DNA of 64,000 bases. Origin: Alicyclobacillus mali (GTDB taxonomy: Bacteria > Bacillota > Bacilli > Alicyclobacillales > Alicyclobacillaceae). Under the pieces are notes generated by a model. That model had not been told where the DNA came from. It did not search any database and saw nothing but the letters and a program-made list of their open reading frames with translations. Of this stretch, positions 51,790-60,841 are shown piece after piece. Numbering within the stretch: position 1 is the first letter of the stretch; every line of letters starts with the position of its first letter. The stretch lies in NCBI RefSeq assembly GCF_017329565.1, contig NZ_JAFMTT010000012.1. One strand, written 5' to 3'. The position numbers and the translations under genes were made by a program.

Positions 51790-52737
51790 TCAGGTGTTTC
51801 CCTCGGACTGTGACGAGATCATCTGCTCCAGCTCCGCCGCAAACTGCTTCGCCGCGTCGAGCCCCATGCCCTTGAGGCGGAAGTTCATCGCCGCCACCTC
51901 CACGATGACCGCGAGGTTACGACCGGGCCGCACGGGCACCGTCACCTTCGGCAGCTCGATGTCCAGGATCTTCATGGTCTCCGTCTCGATCCCGAGGCGG
52001 TCGTACGCGTGGTTATCTCGCCAAGCCTCAAGGTGCACCACCATCGAGATGCGCTTGTGCGTCCGCACGGCCCCTGCGCCAAACAGTGTCATGGCGTTCA
52101 GGACCCCCAGGCCGCGGATTTCGATGAGGTTCTGCAACAAGGGCGGCGCGCTGCCGACAAGGTAATCGTCGGAGATCTGCCGGATGACCACCGCGTCGTC
52201 CGCCACAAGCCGGTGCCCTCGTTTGATGAGCTCAAGCCCCGTCTCGCTTTTGCCAATCCCGCTCGAGCCGATGATGAGCATCCCGATGCCGTACACGTCG
52301 ACCAACACGCCGTGCTGCAGCGTCTCCGGGGCCAGCTTGTCCTCAAGGTAGTTGGAGATGCGCGCGGTCAGGCGCGTCGTCACCATGGTCGTGCCGAGCA
52401 CGGGGATGCGGCGCGAAGCCGCCTCGTCCAACAACATCGGCGGTGGCGAGTCGCCACGCGTGATGATGATACACGGCGTCTGCTGATACGAGCAGAAGGC
52501 AAACGCGCGCAGTGCCCGTTCCTTCTCGTTCAGACCGCGCAAAAACGACAATTCCGTTCGTCCCAAGATCTGAACGCGTTCCGCCGGGTGATAGCGAAGG
52601 TAGCCGGCCAGCGCCAGCCCTGGGCGATTGATGTCGCGCGTGTAAATCATGCGATCCAGATCCGCGTCCTCGTTGAACACGTGCAAATCGAGATCGCGAA
52701 CGAGCTGCCTGACGCTGACTCCTCGCGGATTCGACAC
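51790..52737 (-). CDS. hprK: HPr kinase/phosphorylase HprK
   Basis: HprK phosphorylates Ser46 of HPr and Crh when glycolytic intermediates are high and removes it when phosphate is high, controlling carbon catabolite repression. The 315-residue protein has an N-terminal domain, Walker A GSSGIGKS (about residue 155), the HprK signature LIEIRGLGVLNAMTLFGAGA and a C-terminal regulatory helix. GTG at 52737 follows AAGGGAGG. It sits 23 bases after uvrA on the same strand, so it may be read from the uvrBA promoter. Its substrate Crh is encoded 8 kb away. Confidence 0.96.
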   Translation of the reverse strand: MSNPRGVSVRQLVRDLDLHVFNEDADLDRMIYTRDINRPGLALAGYLRYHPAERVQILGRTELSFLRGLNEKERALRAFAFCSYQQTPCIIITRGDSPPPMLLDEAASRRIPVLGTTMVTTRLTARISNYLEDKLAPETLQHGVLVDVYGIGMLIIGSSGIGKSETGLELIKRGHRLVADDAVVIRQISDDYLVGSAPPLLQNLIEIRGLGVLNAMTLFGAGAVRTHKRISMVVHLEAWRDNHAYDRLGIETETMKILDIELPKVTVPVRPGRNLAVIVEVAAMNFRLKGMGLDAAKQFAAELEQMISSQSEGNT

Positions 52738-52760
52738 GGCCCATCCTCCCTTCCCGGCGC

Positions 52761-55634
52761 TCAGTCGCGGGCCGCTTCCAGATCCAACGCCCGCCGTGCG
52801 GCCATCCGAGCGCGATCCCGCTCCAGGATGGGCCCGAGGAACCGCCCGGTGTGCGACTGGGAGTTGCGGCAAATGTCTTCAGGCGCGCCGGCCGCCACGA
52901 CCTGGCCTCCGCGGCTGCCACCCTCCGGGCCGAGATCGATGAGATAGTCCGCCGTCTTGATGACGTCCAGGTTGTGCTCAATCACGAGCACCGTATCCCC
53001 ATTCTCGACCAGGCGGTGAAGGACCGTCAAGAGCCGCTCGATGTCCGCCACGTGCAGCCCCGTCGTGGGCTCGTCCAGAATATACAGCGTGCGCCCGTTC
53101 GACCGGCGATGCAGCTCGGACGCCAGTTTCACGCGCTGCGCCTCGCCGCCCGAGAGCGTCGTCGCCGGCTGGCCGAGCTTGATGTAACCGAGCCCTACGT
53201 CCACCAACGTCTGCAAGCGGCGCCGGATCCGCGGAATATTTTCGAAGAAAGAGCACGCATCCTCCACCGTCATGTCGAGCACATCCGCGATATTCTTGCC
53301 CTTGAAGGTGACCTCGAGCGTCTCGCGGTTGTACCGCTTGCCCTTACACACCTCGCAGGGCACGTATACATCGGGAAGGAAATGCATTTCAATTTTGATG
53401 ATCCCGTCGCCCTTGCACGCCTCGCACCGTCCGCCGCGCACGTTGAATGAGAAGCGCCCTTTCTTGTAGCCGCGCATCTTCGCCTCGTTCGTCGCGGCAA
53501 ACAAGTCGCGGATGTCGTCGAACACGCCCGTGTACGTAGCTGGGTTCGATCGCGGCGTGCGCCCAATCGGCGACTGATCGATATCGACCACCTTGTCCAG
53601 GTACTCGAGCCCTAAGATGACGTCGTGATGGCCCGGCTTGACGCGCGCGCGGTTCAGGTCACGCGCCAGCGCCTTGTGGACGATCTCATTCACCAGCGTG
53701 GACTTGCCCGAACCGGAGACGCCCGTGACGCACGTGAAGAGCCCGATGGGAATGCGGACGTCGATGTTCTTCAGATTGTTCTCGCGCGCGCCGCGCACCT
53801 CCAGCCAGCGACCGTCCGGCTTTCGCCGCTCCTCTGGAACGGGAATGAACCGCCGCCCGGACAGATATTGCCCCGTGAGCGAAGCGGGATTTTCCATGAT
53901 CTCGGCCGGCGTCCCCTGCGCCACCACCTCGCCGCCGTGAATGCCCGCGCCCGGGCCCATGTCGATGATGTGATTCGCGGCGAGCATGGTGTCCTCGTCG
54001 TGCTCCACCACGATCAGCGTGTTGCCGAGATCGCGCATGTGCTCGAGCGTGCGGATGAGGCGCTCGTTGTCCCGCTGGTGGAGGCCGATGCTCGGCTCGT
54101 CGAGGATGTACAGCACGCCCATGAGCGAAGAGCCGAGCTGCGTCGCGAGCCGGATCCGCTGCGCCTCCCCGCCCGACAGCGTACCAGCCGATCTCGCCAG
54201 GGTCAGGTAATCGAGGCCCACATCCCGCAAAAATCCGAGCCTGCTCTCAATCTCTTTCAAAATCTGGCGAGCGATGTGCATCTCCTTCTCGGAAAGCTCG
54301 AGCCCCCGGAAAAACTCGAGCGCCTCGCCGACCGTCATCTCCGTGACTTCGGCGATGTTTTTCCCGCCCACGCGGACGGCCAGGCTCTGCGGCTTGAGAC
54401 GCCGACCGTGGCAAGCGGGGCACGGCTTCGCGCTCATGAAAGACTCGATGAATTCGCGGATGGACTCGGACGTCGACTCGCGGTATCGGCGTTCCAGATT
54501 GGGAATCACGCCTTCGAACGGAATGTGGGCCGTCTTGTGCTGGCCAAAATCGTTCTCATACGAGAATCGAACCGACTCGCCATTTCCGCGCAGCAGAAGC
54601 TGTACGGCCTCATCCGGCAACTCCGCCACCGGCACGTCCGTCGGGATGCCGAACGCCCTGCACGCCGCTCGCAGCAGTTCCGGGTAGTAATTCGAGAACG
54701 ATCCGCTCCAGGGCGCGATGGCGCCTTCTTCGATGGTCAGCGACGGATTTGGGATGACGAGCTGCTCGTCCACTTCCAGGTTGACACCGAGGCCCGTGCA
54801 CGTCTCGCAGGCGCCAAAAGGACTGTTGAACGAGAACATGCGCGGCGCCAACTCATCCACCTGAAAACCGCAGTGCGGGCATGCAGCGTTCTGGCTGAAC
54901 AGCATCTCCTCGCCCTCAATCACGTCGATCACGACAATGCCGCCGGACAGGCCGAGCGCCGTCTCCAGCGAATCCGCCAGTCGGCTCGCGATGTCGTCGC
55001 GCACGACAAGCCGGTCGACGACCACCTCAATGGTGTGCTTGCGATTCTTCTCGAGCTGGATGTCCTCGTCGAGATCGCGCACTTCGCCGTCGACGCGCAC
55101 CCGGACGAAGCCCTGCTTCCGCATCTGCTCGAATACCCGCTGATGCTCGCCCTTGCGCCCTCGGACCACCGGCGCCAGCACCTGGAGCCTGGTGCGCTCG
55201 GGCAATTGGAGGACGCGATCGACCATCTGCTCGATGGTCTGGGACTGAATCGGGATGCCGCAATGAGGGCAGAAGGGCTGCCCCACCCGCGCGAACAGGA
55301 GCCGGAGATAGTCGTAGATCTCGGTCACCGTGCCAACCGTCGATCGAGGATTTCGGCTGGTCGTCTTTTGGTCAATGGAAATCGCCGGCGACAGACCGTC
55401 GATGGCGTCGACGTCCGGCTTGTCCATCTGGCCCAGGAACTGGCGGGCGTAAGCCGAGAGCGACTCGACGTACCGCCGCTGTCCCTCGGCGTAGATGGTG
55501 TCGAAGGCGAGCGACGATTTGCCGGATCCGCTGAGGCCGGTGATCACGACGAACTTGTCGCGCGGAATCTTGACGTCGAGGTTTTTCAGATTGTGCACGC
55601 GCGCTCCGCGCACGTGAATGTAGTCCTGTGGCAT
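52761..55634 (-). CDS. uvrA: UvrA, excinuclease ABC subunit A
   Basis: UvrA is the damage-sensing ATPase of nucleotide excision repair. It has 957 residues, full length. Two ABC modules are visible: GLSGSGKSS (near residue 33) with LSGGEAQRIRLATQLG, and GVSGSGKST (near 640) with LSGGEAQRVKLASEL. The zinc modules are complete: FCPHCG (near 250), CPACHGRRL and CEACKGDG with CEVCKGKRY. The ATG at 55634 follows GGAAGAAG. It follows uvrB by 25 bases under the SOS-type promoter and is followed by hprK. Confidence 0.98.
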   Translation of the reverse strand: MPQDYIHVRGARVHNLKNLDVKIPRDKFVVITGLSGSGKSSLAFDTIYAEGQRRYVESLSAYARQFLGQMDKPDVDAIDGLSPAISIDQKTTSRNPRSTVGTVTEIYDYLRLLFARVGQPFCPHCGIPIQSQTIEQMVDRVLQLPERTRLQVLAPVVRGRKGEHQRVFEQMRKQGFVRVRVDGEVRDLDEDIQLEKNRKHTIEVVVDRLVVRDDIASRLADSLETALGLSGGIVVIDVIEGEEMLFSQNAACPHCGFQVDELAPRMFSFNSPFGACETCTGLGVNLEVDEQLVIPNPSLTIEEGAIAPWSGSFSNYYPELLRAACRAFGIPTDVPVAELPDEAVQLLLRGNGESVRFSYENDFGQHKTAHIPFEGVIPNLERRYRESTSESIREFIESFMSAKPCPACHGRRLKPQSLAVRVGGKNIAEVTEMTVGEALEFFRGLELSEKEMHIARQILKEIESRLGFLRDVGLDYLTLARSAGTLSGGEAQRIRLATQLGSSLMGVLYILDEPSIGLHQRDNERLIRTLEHMRDLGNTLIVVEHDEDTMLAANHIIDMGPGAGIHGGEVVAQGTPAEIMENPASLTGQYLSGRRFIPVPEERRKPDGRWLEVRGARENNLKNIDVRIPIGLFTCVTGVSGSGKSTLVNEIVHKALARDLNRARVKPGHHDVILGLEYLDKVVDIDQSPIGRTPRSNPATYTGVFDDIRDLFAATNEAKMRGYKKGRFSFNVRGGRCEACKGDGIIKIEMHFLPDVYVPCEVCKGKRYNRETLEVTFKGKNIADVLDMTVEDACSFFENIPRIRRRLQTLVDVGLGYIKLGQPATTLSGGEAQRVKLASELHRRSNGRTLYILDEPTTGLHVADIERLLTVLHRLVENGDTVLVIEHNLDVIKTADYLIDLGPEGGSRGGQVVAAGAPEDICRNSQSHTGRFLGPILERDRARMAARRALDLEAARD

Positions 55635-55659
55635 GCCGTCTTCCTTCTTCCTTCGCGCC

Positions 55660-57651
55660 TCACGACGCGTCCATGAGTTCCATGATCATGTCCCGAAGCT
55701 CTGCGGCGCGCTCGAACTCGAGCGCTTTCGCGGCCGCCTTCATCTCCTGCTCCAACTTCGCGATGAGCTCCTTGCGCTCGCGGCCCGACATCGTTTGCGC
55801 CTTTTCCGCAACGGCCACATAGTCCTCTTCCGACTCCGCCACCTTCGTGGACTCAATTACGTCCCGCACCGCCTTGCGAACGGTCTGCGGCGTGATATCG
55901 TGTTCTCGGTTGTACGCAATCTGCTTTTGCCGCCTGCGCTCCGTCTCCTCCATGGCAATGCGCATCGACTCGGTGATGGTATCGGCGTACATGATGACCG
56001 TGCCGTTCGCGTTGCGCGCCGCACGGCCGATGGTCTGAATGAGCGACGTGTGCGACCGGAGAAACCCTTCCTTATCCGCGTCCAAGATGGCGACAAGCGA
56101 CACCTCCGGCAGATCCAGCCCCTCTCGCAAGAGATTGATGCCCACGAGCACGTCGAACACGCCGCGCCGGAGATCGCGCAAAATCACCATGCGCTCGATG
56201 GTCTTGATGTCCGAATGGAGGTACCGGACCTTGATCCCAAGTTCTTTCAGATAATCGGTCAGGTCCTCCGCCATCTTCTTCGTCAGCGTGGTCACGAGGA
56301 CGCGCTCGTCGCGTCGGATGCGCTCGCGAATTTCTCCGACGAGATCGTCAATCTGCCCCTTGATGGGCCGCACGTGGATCTCCGGATCCACGAGCCCTGT
56401 CGGGCGGATGATTTGCTCGACAATGCGCTGCTGATGTTGCCGCTCGTAAGGCCCTGGTGTGGCGCTGACGTAAATGCACTGACCCACGGCCCGCTCGAAC
56501 TCCTCGAACTTGAGCGGCCGGTTGTCTGCCGCAGAAGGCAGTCGGAACCCGTGGTCAATGAGTGTCAGCTTGCGGCTCCGGTCGCCGTTGTACATGCCGC
56601 GCAACTGCGGAAGGGTGACGTGCGACTCGTCGATGAACGTGACGAAGCCCGGCGGGAAGTAATCGAGCAGCGTGTACGGAGGCTCGCCGGCTTCGCGGCC
56701 CTCCAGGTGACGAGAATAGTTCTCAATTCCGGAGCAAAACCCCATCTCGAGCATCATTTCGATGTCATAGTTGGTCCGCTGCTCGAGCCGCTGCGCCTCA
56801 AGCAGCTTGCCCTGAGCGCGCAGTTCCGAGAGCCGTTCCTCCAACTCCGCTCGGATCCGCTCGATGGCCCTCTCCAACCGCTCGCGCGATGTGACATAGT
56901 GCGACGCTGGAAACACGCTGAAATGCGCCCTCCGCGCCACCACTTCGCCGGTCAGCACGTTGATCTCCGAGATTCGGTCGATCTCGTCCCCAAAAAATTC
57001 GACGCGAATGGCGTTCTCATCGCGCGACGCCGGGAAGACTTCGACGACGTCTCCTCGCACTCGGAAGGTGCCTCTCGTAAAGTTGACGTCGTTGCGCGTA
57101 TATTGCATATCCACCAGCTTGCGAAGCACCTGATTGCGTTCCATCGGCGCTCCGACGCGAAGCGACAGCACGTGGTGCCGATACTCCTCAGGATTGCCGA
57201 GGCCGTAGATGGCGGATACACTTGCCACCACAAGCACGTCGTTGCGCTCTAAAATGGCGGCCGTCGCCGAGTGGCGCAGTTTGTCGATCTCGTCGTTGAT
57301 CTTCGCATCCTTCTCGATATACGTATCCGTCGACGGAATGTACGCCTCCGGTTGATAATAATCGTAGTAGCTCACGAAGTACTCCACCGCATTGTTTGGG
57401 AAGAACGCGCGAAACTCCGCCGCCAGCTGTGCGGCGAGCGTCTTGTTGTGCGCGATGACGAGCGTTGGGCGATTGATCTCCGCAATGATGTTGGCCATGG
57501 TGAACGTCTTGCCCGATCCCGTCACGCCAAGCAACGTCTGGTGACGGAGGCCACTGTACAACCCGTCGACGAGTGCCTCGATGGCCTGGGGCTGGTCTCC
57601 CTGAGGCTTCATGTCCGTCACGAGCTCAAATTTGCCAGGTAATTGGGACAC
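55660..57651 (-). CDS. uvrB: UvrB, excinuclease ABC subunit B
   Basis: UvrB is the helicase-like protein that verifies damage and recruits UvrC. Its 663 residues have LLGVTGSGKTFT (Walker A), the beta-hairpin YYDYYQPEAY, FIDESHVTL (box II), QTIGRAARN (motif VI) and the C-terminal UVR domain with its Leu-rich coiled coil (KLEQEMKAAAKALEFERAAELR). GTG at 57651 is eight bases after AAGGAGGG; an ATG eight codons earlier overlaps the ribosome site. The promoter and LexA box lie upstream at 57733-57815. Confidence 0.97.
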   Translation of the reverse strand: MSQLPGKFELVTDMKPQGDQPQAIEALVDGLYSGLRHQTLLGVTGSGKTFTMANIIAEINRPTLVIAHNKTLAAQLAAEFRAFFPNNAVEYFVSYYDYYQPEAYIPSTDTYIEKDAKINDEIDKLRHSATAAILERNDVLVVASVSAIYGLGNPEEYRHHVLSLRVGAPMERNQVLRKLVDMQYTRNDVNFTRGTFRVRGDVVEVFPASRDENAIRVEFFGDEIDRISEINVLTGEVVARRAHFSVFPASHYVTSRERLERAIERIRAELEERLSELRAQGKLLEAQRLEQRTNYDIEMMLEMGFCSGIENYSRHLEGREAGEPPYTLLDYFPPGFVTFIDESHVTLPQLRGMYNGDRSRKLTLIDHGFRLPSAADNRPLKFEEFERAVGQCIYVSATPGPYERQHQQRIVEQIIRPTGLVDPEIHVRPIKGQIDDLVGEIRERIRRDERVLVTTLTKKMAEDLTDYLKELGIKVRYLHSDIKTIERMVILRDLRRGVFDVLVGINLLREGLDLPEVSLVAILDADKEGFLRSHTSLIQTIGRAARNANGTVIMYADTITESMRIAMEETERRRQKQIAYNREHDITPQTVRKAVRDVIESTKVAESEEDYVAVAEKAQTMSGRERKELIAKLEQEMKAAAKALEFERAAELRDMIMELMDAS

Positions 57652-57732
57652 GCTACGCCCTCCTTGCTCGTTCACTCATCCGAGGACGGAGATGGACACA
57701 GCTTCACTCTATCACACCGAACGAGAAAAAGG

Positions 57733-57744
57733 GAACAAACGTTC
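57733..57744. promoter_or_regulatory. LexA (SOS) box upstream of uvrB
   Basis: GAACAAACGTTC matches the Bacillus LexA/DinR core GAACnnnnGTTC exactly, and the arms extend to GGGAAC/GTTCCC. It lies about 82 bases before the uvrB start and 42 bases after the predicted -10, so LexA would block early elongation or initiation. Mitomycin- and UV-induced expression of uvrBA is the known pattern in Bacillus. Confidence 0.8.
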
Positions 57745-57785
57745 CCTTCCAAGTTGCGATGCAGTCAGTTTGCTATCACCTGTTC

Positions 57786-57815
57786 ATTATAAAAAGGGAC
57801 ACCGCCACGTGCAAA
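57786..57815 (-). promoter_or_regulatory. Predicted uvrB-uvrA promoter
   Basis: On the minus strand TTTGCA (57815-57810) precedes a perfect TATAAT (57791-57786) by 18 bases. The LexA box lies downstream. It overlaps the end of the motB terminator. Confidence 0.6.
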
Positions 57816-57880
57816 GAAAACCCCGCCTCTTCTCGCGCGTTCGGCCTGTACAGGCGCGCGTTCGCAAGGCGGAGTTTCTC
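57815..57880 (-). terminator. Rho-independent terminator after motB
   Basis: On the minus strand CTCCGCCTT pairs with AAGAGGCGGGG around an inner GCGCG/CGCGC stem with CCTGTACAGG at its tip. TTTTCTTT follows. It ends the ftsE-motB gene run 24 bases after the motB stop. Confidence 0.8.
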
Positions 57881-57903
57881 ACCGTCACCGGGGACTTTGG
57901 ACA

Positions 57904-58719
57904 TCAACTGGTAGGGAGGGCCGGGGCAGTTCCCGGCGCGTACATCTTGCGCAGGATAACGATATTCACGCGGCGATTGGCCTGGCGTCCCGCGGGTGTC
58001 GCGTTCGACGCCACCGGATGGTATTGTCCGTACCCCATGCCGGCCAGGCGCGTGGGGTTGATGCCGTGATCGGCCAGAAAGCGCACCACGCTCATGGCGC
58101 GCGCGGCGGAAAGCTCCCAGTTGGACGGGTAAACGGGCGTGTTGATGGGCTGCGTATCCGTGTAACCTTCCACCACGATGTCGTTGGATATCTGCTTGAA
58201 AAACGGGATCAGCCCTTGAATGATGGCCTTGGCCTTGGGCAGCAGGACGGCCTGTCCCGTGTTGAAGAGCGCCACATCCCGCATCGTAATTTGCACACCG
58301 CGCGCCTCATCCACTACCTGCACTTCGCCCGTCAGGTGATGGTTCGCGATGTATTGCTGAATTTCCCGATATAACATGTCGAGCTGCTTCGCGTCGGTGA
58401 GGTCCTGGTTCGACTGCTGATTCTGCGTCGTCGAGTTCGTAGGACTGTTCGGGTTCTGCAGGTTGTCGGGAAACTGCTGGCCGTTGTTCTGGTCGCCGCT
58501 TTCCAGGAGCGCCGTCGTCCCCATATTCAGCGGAATTTGCTGGCCTGGATGAAGCGCCTGGTACAGCGACTCGGCGAGCGTCGCAAACCGAGTCTTGTCG
58601 ATGGTCGACATGGCGAACATCACGACGAAGAACACGAGCAAAAGCGTAATGAGATCGGAATACGTCACCAACCAACGCTCGTGGTTCTGCTTGTGCTTAG
58701 GCTTCTTGCGCCGCTCCAC
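57904..58719 (-). CDS. motB: Flagellar stator protein MotB (OmpA-type peptidoglycan-binding)
   Basis: MotB anchors the stator to the cell wall and carries the ion-binding Asp. Its 271 residues have a basic N-terminus, one helix with the Asp in TYSDLITLLLVFFVVMFAMS (Asp near residue 22), a Gln/Asn-rich linker (about 65-110) and the OmpA domain with VEGYTDTQP and the NWELSAARAMSV motif. The helix resembles sodium-type MotS (DLITL.LVFF) as much as MotB, so ion use is uncertain. GTG at 58719 follows GGCGGGGG, overlapping motA by 23 bases. Confidence 0.92.
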   Translation of the reverse strand: MERRKKPKHKQNHERWLVTYSDLITLLLVFFVVMFAMSTIDKTRFATLAESLYQALHPGQQIPLNMGTTALLESGDQNNGQQFPDNLQNPNSPTNSTTQNQQSNQDLTDAKQLDMLYREIQQYIANHHLTGEVQVVDEARGVQITMRDVALFNTGQAVLLPKAKAIIQGLIPFFKQISNDIVVEGYTDTQPINTPVYPSNWELSAARAMSVVRFLADHGINPTRLAGMGYGQYHPVASNATPAGRQANRRVNIVILRKMYAPGTAPALPTS

Positions 58720-59497
58720 TCTGGACCCCCGCCTTCTCCTTCTCGTCGCGATCGGACGCCGCCAGGAACGAGAGCAGCTTCTGCCGCAGAACGTTCGGAT
58801 TTTCGCCAGCCTGGATGGACAGGATGCCTTCCAGCGTCATCTCGCGTTCGAGCATCTCCTCCTGCGATCGCGACCGCAGCTTGTTGGCAACCGGGAGCCA
58901 GAAGATATTTGCGCTCGCGACGCCGTACAGCGTGGCGATGAACGCCGTCGCAATCTCGGGTCCCAATGAACTCACGTCGCTCAGACTTCCGAGCACGTGC
59001 ACGAGCCCCATGACTGTGCCGATGATGCCCATGGTCGGGGCGAATCCGCCCGCAGCTTCGAACATCGCAATCCCGACCTCGTGCCGCTCCTCGATGTGCG
59101 CGAGCTCCGTCTGCAACATGTCCTTGACCAGTTCCGGGTCGATCCCGTCCACGATCAGCCGAACGCCATTGCGCATGAAGGCGTCGTCGAACGAGTTGAC
59201 GTGGTCCTCCAGCGCCAGAATGCCCTCTCGGCGGGCCATGACGGCGAGATCGACCAACTGGTCGATCTGCGTGCGTGGGTCTCGCTTGGGCGCGAAGAAG
59301 GCGATTCGCAGGTACTTCGGCAGAGAAAGAAACACCTTCAGGGAGCTCGACAACATCGTGGCGCCGAGCGTGCCGCCGAACACAATCATCATGGCGGAAG
59401 GCTGGATCAGCGCCGCGATGTTGCCCTTGTCGAGGATATACCCCCCGAGGAGACCGCCAATGCCGAGGAGCAATCCGAGTACCGTTGCGAGGTCCAT
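58697..59497 (-). CDS. motA: Flagellar stator protein MotA
   Basis: MotA forms the ion channel of the motor with MotB and presses on the rotor protein FliG. Its 266 residues have four helices, the large cytoplasmic loop between helices 2 and 3 with RREGILALEDHV and a conserved charged patch, and the Pro-containing motif GGFAPTMGIIGTVMGLVHVL near residue 150. The ATG at 59497 follows GAGGGAGG. It starts only 14 bases after the MinJ-like gene, so it is in the same transcript or very close to it. Confidence 0.94.
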   Translation of the reverse strand: MDLATVLGLLLGIGGLLGGYILDKGNIAALIQPSAMMIVFGGTLGATMLSSSLKVFLSLPKYLRIAFFAPKRDPRTQIDQLVDLAVMARREGILALEDHVNSFDDAFMRNGVRLIVDGIDPELVKDMLQTELAHIEERHEVGIAMFEAAGGFAPTMGIIGTVMGLVHVLGSLSDVSSLGPEIATAFIATLYGVASANIFWLPVANKLRSRSQEEMLEREMTLEGILSIQAGENPNVLRQKLLSFLAASDRDEKEKAGVQSGAAQEA

Positions 59498-59511
59498 GGG
59501 AACGCCTCCCT

Positions 59512-60801
59512 CTACGAACGAGATCTGTCATCGCGCCTCATCAAGCCCGGCGCGCGCAGGTACAGTGTCTCAAGAAAGCCGAACGGGCGCTTCAGCCGAA
59601 AAGCTGGTTCTTCCCCTGGCAAGACGAAGATAAGGCCGAGATTGTGGCGCTCGCCTTCGAAGACGGGGCTCGACACCAGCCTGGGTTCGCCGTGATGGTC
59701 CGCAATTTGAAAGCGGGCATAGGCCGGATTCTGTTCCAGCGCGAAGTGGAAATCGTACTCCGTGTGAACGGGTGCTTGGTTCACGTGCGTGATGAGCTCC
59801 CCGGGCCGAATGCCGAGCCGTTCTGCAAGCGAACCACGGATGACATACAGGACGCGAACACCTTGACTGTCCGGGGCAAACTGAGGCTCCAAGCTCCGAT
59901 CCATTCGCCGTATAACAATACGGAACAGCTCCGTCACAACGATTGACGCGCCCGCCGCATAAAGCGCTGCCTGCGAGCGCCAGAGGTAGGCGCACGCAAA
60001 ACCCGCGGCCAAAATGAGCCCGCGAAATATGTCGAGCCAACGCAGATGATTCAGCGCGCGCTCCACGCGCAGCGAGGTCAGAAGCGCATGCCAGCCAAGC
60101 GCTAATGGTACAGCGAACCACTCCAAGGGTTGGCCCAAAGGCGCGTGCCAGGGATGCCAACCCGAGACGAATACAAACTCGGGGCGCGCGACTGGCGTAA
60201 TCCACACCGCCACAGGCACCACATAGCCGAACTGAAGTTTCATCGCGCCCATGCGGCGGCCTCGCCGCGACGTCACAAGAGCCGGAAGGATTGCATCCCG
60301 AGTCCCCCACAGGCTCAGCAGAGCCTCGGCCAGCGCCGCGGCGGCGGCGATAGCCAGCCAATCCGCCTGCGGCATCTCCACGATGGCTCGCCAAACGGGC
60401 AAAATCGCCGCAGGCACGGAGCCGTGATACGCGCGCAAAAGCGCAGAAAGCAAGACGGAAATCGAGATGGCGGTGGGCGCAGCGGCCAAACGTGATCGGA
60501 TCACGCCGAGCACAATCGACACGGCGAACACATACAGCGCCGAAGAGATGGTGACCCGGACGCCGACGGCAAGCAGCGCAACACTCGCCACAACTCCCAC
60601 GGCGACAGCTCGCCCGTAGCGAAGGAGGAGCGTCTTCCCGATTCTTGTGATGCGCAAACCAAACCACATGCGCTCTCGGCGAACGTTTCTCACCAGGTCC
60701 CAAATGACGAAACCTGTCGCCAAGTAGTGATAAGGATTGAGCACAAAGCTTAGGAGCAACAGGCCGACGAGCGCCCACCAGCCATTCGCCGTCACATGCA
60801 T
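59512..60801 (-). CDS. Polytopic PDZ-domain membrane protein, MinJ-like
   Basis: The 429-residue protein has about eight membrane helices in residues 1-300 and a C-terminal cytoplasmic PDZ domain (RVLYVIRGSLAERLGIRPGELITHVNQAPV, here cited as about residues 330-359). In B. subtilis MinJ has this topology, bridges DivIVA and MinD, and its gene is near ftsEX. Position next to ftsX supports the call, but sequence conservation is low, so it could be another PDZ membrane protein. The ATG at 60801 follows AAAGGG. A link to the motA gene 14 bases downstream is unusual. Confidence 0.72.
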   Translation of the reverse strand: MHVTANGWWALVGLLLLSFVLNPYHYLATGFVIWDLVRNVRRERMWFGLRITRIGKTLLLRYGRAVAVGVVASVALLAVGVRVTISSALYVFAVSIVLGVIRSRLAAAPTAISISVLLSALLRAYHGSVPAAILPVWRAIVEMPQADWLAIAAAAALAEALLSLWGTRDAILPALVTSRRGRRMGAMKLQFGYVVPVAVWITPVARPEFVFVSGWHPWHAPLGQPLEWFAVPLALGWHALLTSLRVERALNHLRWLDIFRGLILAAGFACAYLWRSQAALYAAGASIVVTELFRIVIRRMDRSLEPQFAPDSQGVRVLYVIRGSLAERLGIRPGELITHVNQAPVHTEYDFHFALEQNPAYARFQIADHHGEPRLVSSPVFEGERHNLGLIFVLPGEEPAFRLKRPFGFLETLYLRAPGLMRRDDRSRS

Positions 60802-60841
60802 GAAAGCGTATCCCTTTCTCTAGCCAGCGGTGAAGCCATAT

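Noticed and set aside
53625..55676. Long plus-strand frame (683 codons) opposite uvrA
   Set aside because: It is a shadow of the intact uvrA gene with low-complexity Arg/Leu/His composition; uvrA on the other strand carries all expected motifs.
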